DNA of 38,665 nucleotides from an uncultured bacterium (GCA_902791985.1 CADAYD010000016.1:1-38665), one strand, 5' to 3'. Numbered from the stretch's first letter, positions 17,124 through 25,274 are shown. The notes: generated by a model not told the origin, from the sequence alone. Numbers and translations: made by a program.

Positions 17124-17795
17124 ATGATTAAAGAAAAATGTATTAAAGTAGTTATTGTTGAAGATTTCAAATTAACAAGAGTCGGACTAAGATGCGCACT
17201 TAATTCTAATTCCGACATTAACGTTGTCGCAGAAGCAGAAGATGCCAACGAAGGAATTAAATTGATTGAAAAATCAAATCCCGATGTAATACTTATGGAT
17301 TTGGGATTGCCGGAAATAAACGGAATAGAAGCAATTATGAAAATACGCGAAAATAATAAAAAAGTCAAAATTATCGCTTTAACATCACACGACCGGCAGG
17401 AAGAAGTCGTTGCAGCACTTAGTTCCGGTGCAAATGCATACTGTCTGAAAGATATTGATCCGGAGAAACTTGCAAATGTAATTCGAGATGTAAATGAAGG
17501 AGTTTGCTGGATTGATCCGCTGGTCGCAGATTTAGCACTAAATGCAATTCCAAAAATTGAAGATGCTTCAATTATCGGAGAAAATTCGGCATCACACGTT
17601 AAAGTTCCGTTAACAGATCGAGAATTTGAAGTTCTAAAACATCTTGTAGCAGGCAAAAGTAACACAGAAATTGCCAAAGAACTAATAGTAAGTGTTCATA
17701 CCGCAAAAGCACATGTTTGTTCGATTTTACAAAAAATGTGCGTTAATGACAGAGTGCAGGCTGCAGTTAAAGCTGTTAAAGAGGGTATGGTATAA
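17124..17795 (+). CDS. NarL/LuxR-family response regulator (orphan)
   Basis: Transcription regulator activated by phosphorylation. The start at 17124 is preferred because AGGGAGAG lies 7 bases upstream; the frame is open further upstream but without an RBS. From this start it is 223 aa. The receiver domain shows the acidic pocket in VVIVEDFK, the phospho-Asp in VILMDLGLPE and the switch Thr/Lys in ALTSHD and YCLKD. The C-terminal LuxR helix-turn-helix is LTDREFEVLKHL...SNTEIAKELIVSVHTAKAH. No kinase is adjacent; the one kinase in the window lies about 10 kb away next to a different regulator. Confidence 0.93.
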   Translation: MIKEKCIKVVIVEDFKLTRVGLRCALNSNSDINVVAEAEDANEGIKLIEKSNPDVILMDLGLPEINGIEAIMKIRENNKKVKIIALTSHDRQEEVVAALSSGANAYCLKDIDPEKLANVIRDVNEGVCWIDPLVADLALNAIPKIEDASIIGENSASHVKVPLTDREFEVLKHLVAGKSNTEIAKELIVSVHTAKAHVCSILQKMCVNDRVQAAVKAVKEGMV

Positions 17796-17821
17796 ATTCT
17801 GCGTCTATATAATAAAAGGAC

Positions 17822-17857
17822 TTTGTCGCAAACAATTTTTAATTCATTTGCGACAAA
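17822..17857. terminator. Hairpin between the response regulator and maf
   Basis: A perfect 11-bp stem TTTGTCGCAAA / TTTGCGACAAA with a 14-base T-rich loop, lying between convergent genes and overlapping the maf stop. Tails on both sides are only weakly T-rich, so it is a probable shared terminator. Confidence 0.55.
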
Positions 17858-18414
17858 AGTTCTTCTACAACTTTTGACGGCAAACCGATGACATTATCGA
17901 TTTGCCCGTCAACAGATTTTAAATAGCCTTCAGGAAGCTCTTGTATTCCATAACTACCTGCTTTATCAAACGGTTTATAATTATCAATGTAAAATTTAAT
18001 TTTATCGTCACTGAGCGACTCAAACGTCACATAAGTCGTATCTGATTTTACTAAATACTCAAGCGACTTTGAATTCACAACCGCAACGGATGTTACAACA
18101 AAATGAGTTTTGCCTGACAACATTTTAAGCATTTCAAAGGCTTCCTCATAATTCGCGGGTTTTCCTAAGATTTTATTATCAATAACAACTATTGTGTCAG
18201 CGCCCAAAATAAGTGCCTCAATCTTGTGTTTATTTATTTTTTTTGCAACATCAAGTGCTTTATTATAGGCAAGATTTTCGACAAAATCGTAAGAGAAAAC
18301 CGTCTGGTTATGAGGTTCCTCATATTCAGACGGTATAACGTCAAAATCCAATTTCATTGTTTTCAAAATACTTGTTCTTCTGGGAGAAGAAGAAGCAAGG
18401 ATGATTTTTCCCAT
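17839..18414 (-). CDS. maf: Maf family nucleoside triphosphate pyrophosphatase
   Basis: House-cleaning enzyme that hydrolyses non-canonical or excess NTPs (dTTP, UTP and modified pyrimidines in characterised homologues) to the monophosphate and pyrophosphate. The 191-aa length is normal. It has the Maf opening IILASSSPRRTSIL with the conserved SxxR loop at about 7-12. The catalytic Asp lies in ILGADTIVVID, followed by LGKPANYEEAFEML. The C-terminal motif PFDKAGSYGIQE carries the conserved KAG. The RBS AAGGAG precedes the ATG. Single-gene unit. Confidence 0.95.
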   Translation of the reverse strand: MGKIILASSSPRRTSILKTMKLDFDVIPSEYEEPHNQTVFSYDFVENLAYNKALDVAKKINKHKIEALILGADTIVVIDNKILGKPANYEEAFEMLKMLSGKTHFVVTSVAVVNSKSLEYLVKSDTTYVTFESLSDDKIKFYIDNYKPFDKAGSYGIQELPEGYLKSVDGQIDNVIGLPSKVVEELLSQMN

Positions 18415-18476
18415 TTTTTTCTCCTTAAATCTTTTAATATGAATATTTTATCAAAAAATTTAAAGAGAGGAAACTT

Positions 18477-18716
18477 TTATCTTTGCCCCAGAGATCTTTG
18501 ATATCTTGCAGTTCTTGCATTAATTGCATAGCAAGCAATATTCAATCTTTGGCGTAATTCAACCATGTTTTTAAGAGTTGAGGCATAATCATTCATTGCA
18601 CCCAACATCTTTTCCGGATCAACCATCGACTCCATACTGTCGTGATTATCGACCTTTTCTTCCTGATACTTCTGAACTAACATCTTATCGATGTAATCTT
18701 CTGCGCCTATACCCAT
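18477..18716 (-). CDS. Small hypothetical helical protein, 79 aa
   Basis: Not recognised. It is charged and helical throughout, with an acidic N-terminal half (MGIGAEDYIDKMLVQKYQEE) and a basic C-terminus (INARTARYQRSLGQR). A strong RBS (GGGAGGA) 8 bases before the ATG supports it as a real gene. It has no membrane span or signal peptide. It lies 62 bases upstream of maf on the same strand and could be co-transcribed with it. Confidence 0.6.
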   Translation of the reverse strand: MGIGAEDYIDKMLVQKYQEEKVDNHDSMESMVDPEKMLGAMNDYASTLKNMVELRQRLNIACYAINARTARYQRSLGQR

Positions 18717-18899
18717 GAGTAGCGTCCTCCCTTGATTTTGACTATCATCCTATTGTATTTTGAATCATCCTATCCCTGAAAATATAAATCAGGTATTCCT
18801 ATATATATTGATAAAGTATTTTTTGTTTCAAAAATTGCCTTTTTGATAAAAAATATTAATAAAACTTTACAATTAATTTCCAATCGCAATAAATACCGC
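18717..18899. other. Intergenic region between the 79-aa gene and rpsO
   Basis: About 180 AT-rich bases upstream of the rpsO promoter, which must contain the minus-strand promoter for the 79-aa gene. No repeat or ORF was found. Confidence 0.4.
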
Positions 18900-18928
18900 T
18901 TGATTTTTTAGTTTTAGCGTATTATTAT
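18900..18928 (+). promoter_or_regulatory. Probable rpsO promoter
   Basis: TTGATT (18900-18905), a 17-base spacer, then TATTAT (18923-18928). A small hairpin, GCAC-N7-GTGC (18929-18943), follows directly and may be near the transcript 5' end. Confidence 0.55.
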
Positions 18929-18982
18929 GCACCTGTAGAGTGCTTACGCCAATAATCACTCAACAAGTAAAGGAAAACTAAT

Positions 18983-19252
18983 ATGTCAATTAACTTAGAA
19001 AACAAAGCAGAATTCGCTAAGAAATTCGGTAAAAATGAAAAAGACACAGGCAATTCAGCAGTTCAGATTGCTATGATGACTGCAAAGATTGCTCAACTTA
19101 CCGAACACCTTAAAACCAATAAAAAAGATTTCTCAACCAAAAGAGGTCTTTTGATGATGGTAGGTAAAAGAAAGAAACTTCTTTCTTACGTTAAATCTAA
19201 AAATCTTGACGAATACAGAGATTTGATTAAAAAGTTAAAGATCAGAGGTTAA
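18983..19252 (+). CDS. rpsO: 30S ribosomal protein S15
   Basis: Primary 16S rRNA-binding protein of the small-subunit platform. The 89-aa length is exactly standard. Conserved features are DTGNSAVQIAMMTAKIAQLTEHL at about 22-44 and the C-terminal RGLLMMVGKRKKLLSYVK, which carries the rRNA-contacting basic residues. The RBS AAAGGAAAA precedes the ATG. Single-gene unit with its own promoter and terminator; hydF follows after the terminator. Confidence 0.98.
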   Translation: MSINLENKAEFAKKFGKNEKDTGNSAVQIAMMTAKIAQLTEHLKTNKKDFSTKRGLLMMVGKRKKLLSYVKSKNLDEYRDLIKKLKIRG

Positions 19253-19256
19253 TCTC

Positions 19257-19286
19257 AAAAAGCCGGCTTTTACAAGTCGGTTTTTT
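19257..19286 (+). terminator. rpsO terminator
   Basis: A 13-bp stem with two G-T pairs (AAAAAGCCGGCTT / AAGTCGGTTTTTT) and a 4-base loop, ending in a run of six T. It ends just 16 bases before the hydF ATG. Confidence 0.9.
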
Positions 19287-19302
19287 ATGAGAAAATTAGA
19301 AT

Positions 19303-20520
19303 ATGAAACCATTAAAATCAAACAGACTTCATATAGGAATTTTTGGGAAAACAAACGTTGGGAAATCATCTATTCTAAACAGAATAACAGGACAAGATGT
19401 TTCAATAGTGTCTGATATTGCGGGAACAACAACTGATGTCGTTGAAAAATCTATGGAATTACTACCTATAGGACCAGTTAATTTCCTTGACACCGCAGGA
19501 ATAGATGACAATACAGAGCTTGGCTCAAAGCGGCTTGAAAAGACTTTAAAAGTAATAGACCGAACGGATGTTGCCGTTGTAGTTTGCGGGAATGAAGGTA
19601 TTGGGGATTATGAGCAAGAACTTATAAATAAATTTAATGAGTTAAATACTCCTTTCTTTATTCTAATCAACAAAACAGATATAAATAGTCCGCAAGAATT
19701 CATGGATATTTCACTTACACTCAGTATAAACGGTAAAGACAAACCGGTTGATGTAATTTACACATCAGCCATATTTGATAATGATTTAGTTTACAAATTC
19801 AAATCCGCACTAATAAAACTATTGCCGGAAGAATTTGTAAATTCGCCTAAAATTGCAGGGGATCTTGTTGACGAGGGTTCAACTGTAGTTTTAGTTATCC
19901 CAATAGATAAAGAAGCCCCGAAAGGCAGAATAATTTTACCGCAAGTACAAACTTTGCGAGATTTACTTGATAGCGGATGTTCTGTTTTATCAGTTCGAGA
20001 TACTGAATTAAAAGAAGCACTTGATGGGTTAAAACAACCACCTGCACTTGTTATTACTGATTCTCAAGCGTTTAAAAAAGTTGATGAGATTGTACCGAAA
20101 AATATAAAATTAACATCTTTTTCAATACTTTTTGCAAGACTCAAAGGGGATTTAAAAGCTTTTATTGATGGAGCAAAAGCGATTGACACTTTGTGTGACA
20201 ATGATAAAGTATTGATTCTAGAAAGCTGTACACATCATGCAATAGATGATGACATTGGCAGGGTTAAAATCCCTAATCTACTGAGACAGAAAACAGGCAA
20301 AAATCTTATTATAGAGAACTATTCCGGACACGATTTACCTGATATCTCGGGATACAAGCTAATAATACATTGCGGCGCATGCATGACAAACCGCAAAGAA
20401 ATATTATCCAGAATAATATTTGCAAATAAAGCAGGAATCCCTGTTACAAATTATGGTATTGCAATATCATATTGCATTGGGATATTAGACAGAGCAATTA
20501 AAATTTTTGAAAATAAATAA
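19303..20520 (+). CDS. hydF: [FeFe]-hydrogenase H-cluster maturation GTPase HydF
   Basis: Scaffold that carries the diiron precursor of the hydrogenase H-cluster, working with the radical-SAM enzymes HydE and HydG. The 405-aa length is usual. The N-terminal GTPase domain has G1 GKTNVGKS (15-22), G3 DTAG (63-66) and G4 NKTD. After a dimerisation domain, the C-terminal cluster domain holds the HydF signature: C309 in ESCTHH, and H356/C357/C360 in HCGAC. HydE, HydG and the hydrogenase are not in the window. No Shine-Dalgarno or promoter is obvious in the 16 bases after the rpsO terminator. Its presence implies anaerobic H2 metabolism. Confidence 0.95.
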   Translation: MKPLKSNRLHIGIFGKTNVGKSSILNRITGQDVSIVSDIAGTTTDVVEKSMELLPIGPVNFLDTAGIDDNTELGSKRLEKTLKVIDRTDVAVVVCGNEGIGDYEQELINKFNELNTPFFILINKTDINSPQEFMDISLTLSINGKDKPVDVIYTSAIFDNDLVYKFKSALIKLLPEEFVNSPKIAGDLVDEGSTVVLVIPIDKEAPKGRIILPQVQTLRDLLDSGCSVLSVRDTELKEALDGLKQPPALVITDSQAFKKVDEIVPKNIKLTSFSILFARLKGDLKAFIDGAKAIDTLCDNDKVLILESCTHHAIDDDIGRVKIPNLLRQKTGKNLIIENYSGHDLPDISGYKLIIHCGACMTNRKEILSRIIFANKAGIPVTNYGIAISYCIGILDRAIKIFENK

Positions 20521-20524
20521 ACCT

Positions 20525-21070
20525 CTAATAAATCTGTCCGGCTAACAATCTGTCGCCAACAGTTATTAATTCATCATCAAAGAATGTTCGCATAGTATCT
20601 GTTGTAATAATATCATCGAGACAATTATATAGAATATTGTCAACACGTGTATTAATCTCTTTATCATTGCATGTACGAGAATCATAACTTCTCAAAGTAG
20701 CCGAACCATATGGTGTTTCGACAATTTTTTCATACTTAAAATTATTAGGATTATATCTGTCTATAATAATATTTTCCGTATACTTACCATTTTCTTGTTC
20801 GACCAAAAGCGCAGGATATTTTTGGGAATAAACAGGTTTTACGCTGGTAATTTTACGCCTGTCACGGCTGAAAAATATAGGCGTTTTATCTTTATTCCCA
20901 CTCATTTTAATGTTTTTCCATTCTTTACTTATTTGTTCATTTAAAGCAGCAACAAGCTTTGCTGTTTTTTTAGAAATTTTACCTTTATCATCAATTAAAA
21001 CTCTGTCAAATACCAAAAGACCTCTGAAATTAGGGGCGTAACTAACATTATTATAACTTATCGGCTGCAT
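20525..21070 (-). CDS. Hypothetical protein, 181 aa
   Basis: Not recognised. The N-terminus MQPISYNNVSYAPNFRG ends in an aromatic-x-Gly motif. This resembles short N-terminal segments seen in other lineage-specific proteins of this window (SINIRG in the 143-aa protein; an internal QISFTGG in the 439-aa protein). The rest is mixed alpha/beta, Lys/Asp/Asn-rich and without membrane spans. The RBS AAGGAG 9 bases before the ATG is strong. It faces hydF tail to tail with 4 bases between, and runs divergently from fba. Confidence 0.6.
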   Translation of the reverse strand: MQPISYNNVSYAPNFRGLLVFDRVLIDDKGKISKKTAKLVAALNEQISKEWKNIKMSGNKDKTPIFFSRDRRKITSVKPVYSQKYPALLVEQENGKYTENIIIDRYNPNNFKYEKIVETPYGSATLRSYDSRTCNDKEINTRVDNILYNCLDDIITTDTMRTFFDDELITVGDRLLAGQIY

Positions 21071-21183
21071 ATATAAACTCCTTTTTGTTTTATAAAAACA
21101 CTGAAAATTTTTTTTGCTATTAAATTTTATAAACTTGAATAAAAGTTATGTTTGTAATAAATTTTTTGTGTACGAGGACGTAG

Positions 21184-21201
21184 TATGCAATTGTTTGCAT
21201 A
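21184..21201. promoter_or_regulatory. Inverted repeat in the fba leader
   Basis: TATGCAA-TTGT-TTGCATA is a perfect 7-bp dyad about 26 bases before the fba ATG and just upstream of its RBS. It could be an operator or a leader hairpin. The fba promoter itself was not clearly identified. Confidence 0.35.
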
Positions 21202-21226
21202 ATTAGATATAAAGAAGGAGAACAAA

Positions 21227-22186
21227 ATGGCTGAAAGAAAATTAGTCGGAACAAACGAAATGTTCAAAAAAGCACTAGCAGGCGGATATGCTATCGGTGC
21301 TTACAACGTTAACAACATGGAAATTTTACAAGGTATTGCAGAAGCAGCAGAAGAAACACAATCACCTATCATTTTGCAGGTATCTGCAGGCGCAAGAAAA
21401 TATGCAAACCAAACTTACCTTATCAAATTGGTTGAAGCAGCATTGGCTACCACAACAGTTCCAATAGCGCTACACTTAGACCACGGTGCTGATTTTGAAA
21501 TTTGTAAAGCATGTATCGACGGCGGTTTTTCTTCCGTTATGATTGACGGCTCAAGATTCCCGTTTGAAGAAAACGTAAGAGTAACAAAACAGGTTGTTGA
21601 TTATGCTCACGAAAGAGGAGTTTCAGTTGAAGCAGAACTTGGTAAACTTGCAGGTGTTGAAGACGACGTAAACGTATCTGCAAAAGATGCTAAATATACA
21701 AACGTTAAAGAAGCCGTAGAATTTGTAAAACAAACTGGTTGTGATTCTTTGGCAATCGCTATCGGCACTTCACACGGGGCATACAAATTCAAAGGTGAAG
21801 CAAAATTAGACTTTGAAAGACTCAAAGAAATTAAAGATGCATTAAGAGAAGCAGGGTTTGGAGATTATCCTATCGTATTGCACGGTTCATCATCAGTACC
21901 AAAAGAATTTGTTGAAAAATGCAACAAATTCGGCGGTAATTTGCCTGATGCTCAAGGCGTTCCGGAAGAAATGCTTAACTATGCATCAAAACATGGTGTT
22001 GCAAAAATCAATATTGATACAGATTTAAGACTTGCAATGACTTCAACAATCAGAGAATTCTTTATTGAACATCCTGAAAAATTCGATCCGAGAGAATATA
22101 TGGGACCGGGCAGAACTGCTGTTAAAGAAATGGTTATGCACAAAATGCGTGACGTTCTTGGTACTGCAGGACATGCTAAGGATTAA
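21227..22186 (+). CDS. fba: Class II fructose-bisphosphate aldolase
   Basis: Zinc-dependent enzyme of glycolysis/gluconeogenesis that splits fructose-1,6-bisphosphate into dihydroxyacetone phosphate and glyceraldehyde-3-phosphate. The 319 aa show the class II pattern: HLDHGADFE (zinc His and catalytic Asp), SVEAELGKLAGVED, TSHGAYKF, LHGSSSVP (phosphate loop and zinc His) and KINIDTDLR. It is closest to the short (type B) branch that also contains tagatose-bisphosphate aldolases; the glycolytic role is inferred from general context (pgi in the same window). The RBS AAGGAG precedes the ATG. It ends in a clear terminator. Confidence 0.95.
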   Translation: MAERKLVGTNEMFKKALAGGYAIGAYNVNNMEILQGIAEAAEETQSPIILQVSAGARKYANQTYLIKLVEAALATTTVPIALHLDHGADFEICKACIDGGFSSVMIDGSRFPFEENVRVTKQVVDYAHERGVSVEAELGKLAGVEDDVNVSAKDAKYTNVKEAVEFVKQTGCDSLAIAIGTSHGAYKFKGEAKLDFERLKEIKDALREAGFGDYPIVLHGSSSVPKEFVEKCNKFGGNLPDAQGVPEEMLNYASKHGVAKINIDTDLRLAMTSTIREFFIEHPEKFDPREYMGPGRTAVKEMVMHKMRDVLGTAGHAKD

Positions 22187-22210
22187 TTTTTTAGTAAACA
22201 TAATAATACA

Positions 22211-22245
22211 AAAAAGACCGTTTATGAAAAATAAACGGCTTTTTT
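22211..22245 (+). terminator. fba terminator
   Basis: AAAAAGACCGTTTAT / ATAAACGGCTTTTTT forms a 15-bp stem with one mismatch (A opposite C), around the loop GAAAA, followed by T and G. Confidence 0.9.
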
Positions 22246-22305
22246 GTAAACATAATGACATCTCATTTGAAATAAGATATAATGTACATTAAATAAGGGG
22301 ATTAT

Positions 22306-22821
22306 ATGGATACTATAGAAATAATAAAATGTCCTGCTTGCGGGGAAAAAATGGAAAAAGTATTTATTCAGTCTGAAGGTATTAATCTTGATATTTGTAC
22401 GAACGGCTGCGGAGGAATATTCTTTGATAATCGGGAATTTGACAAATTTAATGAAGATAATGAAGATATTTCAATTATTGAAGAAAAATTAAAAAACAAA
22501 AAATTTGAAAAAACTGATGAAAACAAAGAAAGAATTTGCCCTGCATGCGGCGCTAAAATGGTAAAAAATACGACAGCAGTCGGAGGCACTGTTGTAGATG
22601 ATTGTTATATTTGCGGCGGTAAATTCCTTGACTATGGGGAATTAACTAAAATAAGAAACGAATTTAAAAATGATTCTCAAAGACAAGAAGCCGCAATGAA
22701 ATATTTATATCAAAAAGTCGGTCAAGAATTGCGAGAAGCAGAATCCGAGGCGGCAAAACGGAAAATGAATAAGACCGTTGCCCAAAAATTATTTTATTCG
22801 CTCTTGGATATTAATGATTGA
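22306..22821 (+). CDS. Twin zf-TFIIB zinc-ribbon protein
   Basis: Small cytoplasmic zinc protein of unknown role. The 171 aa contain two tandem zf-TFIIB-like ribbons. The first has CPACGEKM and CTNGCGGIFFD (about 7-46). The second has CPACGAKM and CYICGGKFLDYGEL (about 75-110). The charged C-terminal helix (REAESEAAKRKMNKT) may be a coiled coil. The RBS AAGGGG precedes the ATG. The 3' end overlaps that of the convergent HExxH gene by 28 bases. Homologues carry this domain singly in many bacteria. Confidence 0.85.
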   Translation: MDTIEIIKCPACGEKMEKVFIQSEGINLDICTNGCGGIFFDNREFDKFNEDNEDISIIEEKLKNKKFEKTDENKERICPACGAKMVKNTTAVGGTVVDDCYICGGKFLDYGELTKIRNEFKNDSQRQEAAMKYLYQKVGQELREAESEAAKRKMNKTVAQKLFYSLLDIND

Positions 22822-23612
22822 AGCTGAGATAATTCTCTATAATAACCCGCATTTAATAATTCATAAAACCGCTTACAGCAATTAGGGGCTATATTTTTTA
22901 TGTAATCCGAATTAATATATAATCCTTCAACAAATCTGGCAAAAAGCTCTGTTGGTTTTGTATAGTATTTATTCATACGATTAATTTTAGCGCTGATTCT
23001 TGATTGTTTTTTCTGGCAGGATTTTAATCTGATATATGCCGCAAACTCCTTGGGCATATCCATGAAATCATTTTCTATATTATCAACGGAATAAATTTCA
23101 ATTTTTTTTGAGAATAAATCATTTGTTACAAGTCGCACTCTATCATACTTTAGCAAATATCTCGCTTTGGAATTTTTTATGTATCGATTAAATTCAGTAA
23201 AATTTTTTGAGCGCATAAATTTAGGATACTTTAATTTTATAATATTTTCATAATTCTGCATTTGTTCTTTAACAATATTTTTATGCTGCAAAAGTTTTTC
23301 ACATTTTGAATTTTTATCTACAAATTTGGTCACTTCGATAAGTTCATTTTGGTAAAATTGGACAGCATTATCATCAAAAATTTTTTCCAAAGTCCCGCCA
23401 GTACACTCCATAAAAGGTTCAATTTCTGAATGAATATAATGAGTAAATTCGTGCAGCAAAGTCGGAACAATCCGTTCTTGCGGAATATTTTTGGAGATAT
23501 CAATTCTTTTTTTTCTGAAAAATCCCTGATTCCCGCGAGCCTTAGTTGAAGTATGAACTTCCAATCCAAGACTCTTAAAATATTTCACCAACTGCTTTGC
23601 TATATCTTCCAT
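22794..23612 (-). CDS. Putative HExxH zinc-metallopeptidase-like protein, 272 aa
   Basis: Not a named family to me. A zincin motif HEFTH lies at residues 54-58 in TLLHEFTHYIHSE, directly after the strand-like KKRIDISKNIPQERIVP. Candidate third ligands are the Glu residues in PTELFARFVEG (220-230), a P-x-E-x-x-A-R arrangement typical of gluzincin-like proteins. A helical, Lys-rich insert of about 130 residues separates them. There is no signal peptide. The upstream region has a textbook promoter whose predicted start coincides with the ATG (leaderless). Confidence 0.65.
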   Translation of the reverse strand: MEDIAKQLVKYFKSLGLEVHTSTKARGNQGFFRKKRIDISKNIPQERIVPTLLHEFTHYIHSEIEPFMECTGGTLEKIFDDNAVQFYQNELIEVTKFVDKNSKCEKLLQHKNIVKEQMQNYENIIKLKYPKFMRSKNFTEFNRYIKNSKARYLLKYDRVRLVTNDLFSKKIEIYSVDNIENDFMDMPKEFAAYIRLKSCQKKQSRISAKINRMNKYYTKPTELFARFVEGLYINSDYIKNIAPNCCKRFYELLNAGYYRELSQLQSLISKSE

Positions 23613-23619
23613 ACCACTT

Positions 23620-23648
23620 AGTATATATGCTTCCTAAGGATTATGCAA
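23620..23648 (-). promoter_or_regulatory. Probable leaderless promoter of the 272-aa HExxH gene
   Basis: On the minus strand: TTGCAT (23643-23648), a 17-base spacer, TATACT (23620-23625), seven bases, then the ATG at 23612. The expected transcription start falls on or next to the A of ATG. Confidence 0.55.
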
Positions 23649-23649
23649 C

Positions 23650-23689
23650 AAAAACTGCCACCCCAAAACTAATTCAAGTGACAGTTTTT
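23650..23689 (-). terminator. Rubredoxin terminator
   Basis: A 12-bp stem AAAAACTGTCAC / GTGGCAGTTTTT (one G-T pair) on the minus strand with a 16-base loop and a terminal T-run. It also directly precedes the promoter of the next minus-strand gene. Confidence 0.8.
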
Positions 23690-23712
23690 ATTATTTGCAT
23701 AATTATATTACT

Positions 23713-23850
23713 CTACGCTTGTTCAAATTGGTCTTTACCAACACCGCAAAGCGGACAAACCCAATCTTCAGGTAAATCTTCAAATGCCACGTTCCCGTTT
23801 TCTGCCGGATCATATTCATAACCGCAAACACTGCATACCCATTTTGTCAT
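23713..23850 (-). CDS. Rubredoxin, short-loop type, 45 aa
   Basis: One-electron carrier holding a single iron by four cysteines, used by anaerobes for oxygen or peroxide detoxification and other redox steps. Both knuckles are clear: C6-S-V-C9-GYEYDP and C32-P-L-C35-GVGKDQFE, with the conserved FEDLPEDW between. At 45 residues it lacks about 7-8 residues of the usual central loop, like the known 45-residue Desulfovibrio desulfuricans rubredoxin. The RBS AAAGGAG precedes the ATG, and it has its own promoter and terminator. It is below most ORF-length cut-offs and easily missed. Confidence 0.95.
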   Translation of the reverse strand: MTKWVCSVCGYEYDPAENGNVAFEDLPEDWVCPLCGVGKDQFEQA

Positions 23851-23914
23851 AATAAAACTCCTTTCATTAAATCCTGTCGACATAGCAATATCGACCTACA
23901 TATTTTATTTAAAA

Positions 23915-23942
23915 ATTATAACATAATATATAATTTAAGCAA
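23915..23942 (-). promoter_or_regulatory. Rubredoxin promoter
   Basis: On the minus strand: TTGCTT (23937-23942), a 16-base spacer ending in TGT, then a consensus TATAAT (23915-23920). The leader of about 58 bases contains an inverted repeat GTCGA-N10-TCGAC (23876-23895), a possible operator or hairpin. Confidence 0.65.
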
Positions 23943-23954
23943 TTATAAAGTAGA

Positions 23955-25274
23955 TTAAGCCTGAGAGTTAAGCTTTGCTTCAACATCCTTTTTAACCTGA
24001 TAATCTTTATCACCACCTAAAAATCTAACCGCAAGCATTATAGCAGGCGCCAAAATTCCTAATGCCCCGATACAAGCACCCATATTCTTTATGACCGATG
24101 CTCTTTTCAACTTTCTTACTGATTTAAAGAATGTATCTAAGTCTTGTCCGGATTCTTCATACTGGCTCAAAAGTTTTTCAATCTTTTCCCCAACCCCTTT
24201 TAAGTCATCTAAATCAATATATTTTCTTGTATCAACTGTTGTTGGATGCTTTTTAAAGAAAGAAGTCTTGATTCTTGGGATTACATCTGATTCTTTTGCC
24301 ATTTTTACAATAAGATTTTCATTATTTTCAGGATTAACAGCAAATTTATACATATCTGCACCGGAAGAACTTTGAGACTTAAACGCTTCTAATTGAGATT
24401 TAATTGTACCGTTTTTGAACGCATTTTTGAAATCTTCATTTTCAATTACCCTTGCATCAAGATCGATTGATTTTTTGTGAATCTTTTCAGAGTGTTTTTC
24501 AAGCGCCTTTGCAAATAATGGACCGGCAAAATACATAAAGGTCCAGAAACTACCCTCTTTTATTGCATATCCCATAAAATCTTGAGGATTTCTTGAATGA
24601 GAAAGTCTTTCGCCTGTTATAACAGCATCCACAATCATAAGATTCTTCACCGGATTGAACATAAAATCCTGTAATCCTCCGGTGAATGATATCTGGTCGT
24701 TTCTCTTGCTGCTATGAACAGCAGAAAATTTTGATGAGAAAGGAATATATCCGGAACCAAAACTTTCTGATATCTTCTTTTTATTTTCAATATACTCTTT
24801 TTTAATCTGACCTTCAGTGTATTTATGTCTGAACTTTGTCAAACCGAAATAAGATAATGCAGTCAATGCCGTTGAAGCAACAAACTTTGCCATCGTCAAA
24901 GTCTTAAATAATTTTTGTTTTTTGGCAGCATTTTTAAGATTTTCTTTAATTTCTTTTGATGGCGCAAATTTTTTAGCTAAAGTCAAAATTCTTTTATCTT
25001 TGAAAATCCTTACATCAATTTCAGAATCCAATTTAAAATACTTAAATAAAGTTTTATCAAGAATATATTTATAAGCAGGAATACCGCCAAGCCAAATAGC
25101 CTGAGTTCCAAACTCGTCTATGAATCTGTCTTTTCCTTCATGTTTGTCGCCAGCAATATAAGAAGCTGCCGTAAGACCGCAACTGTTAGCGACGTCTTTT
25201 ATACCCAGTGGGATAAGTGAACTGTTATTACCTAATGTTGAATATATTGTGCTTGCTGTTAATTTTGAAATCAT
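23955..25274 (-). CDS. Hypothetical membrane protein, 439 aa
   Basis: Not recognised. Likely membrane segments are at about residues 125-143 (MAKFVASTALTALSYFGL), around 250 (FWTFMYFAGPLFA) and 395-417 (NMGACIGALGILAPAIMLAVRF). Between these are long Lys-rich helical stretches. A segment QISFTGGLQDFMFNPVKNLM lies near 210. The C-terminus is charged (DYQVKKDVEAKLNSQA). The ATG overlaps the stop of a 34-codon ORF upstream (ATGA), suggesting translational coupling if that ORF is real. The RBS AAAAGGAAAAGGAA also lies directly before the ATG. Function unknown. Confidence 0.65.
   Translation of the reverse strand: MISKLTASTIYSTLGNNSSLIPLGIKDVANSCGLTAASYIAGDKHEGKDRFIDEFGTQAIWLGGIPAYKYILDKTLFKYFKLDSEIDVRIFKDKRILTLAKKFAPSKEIKENLKNAAKKQKLFKTLTMAKFVASTALTALSYFGLTKFRHKYTEGQIKKEYIENKKKISESFGSGYIPFSSKFSAVHSSKRNDQISFTGGLQDFMFNPVKNLMIVDAVITGERLSHSRNPQDFMGYAIKEGSFWTFMYFAGPLFAKALEKHSEKIHKKSIDLDARVIENEDFKNAFKNGTIKSQLEAFKSQSSSGADMYKFAVNPENNENLIVKMAKESDVIPRIKTSFFKKHPTTVDTRKYIDLDDLKGVGEKIEKLLSQYEESGQDLDTFFKSVRKLKRASVIKNMGACIGALGILAPAIMLAVRFLGGDKDYQVKKDVEAKLNSQA

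Noticed and set aside
17105-17677. 190-aa minus-strand frame over the response regulator
   Set aside because: Antisense shadow of conserved receiver and LuxR domains; Ser/Ile/Phe-rich with no family resemblance.
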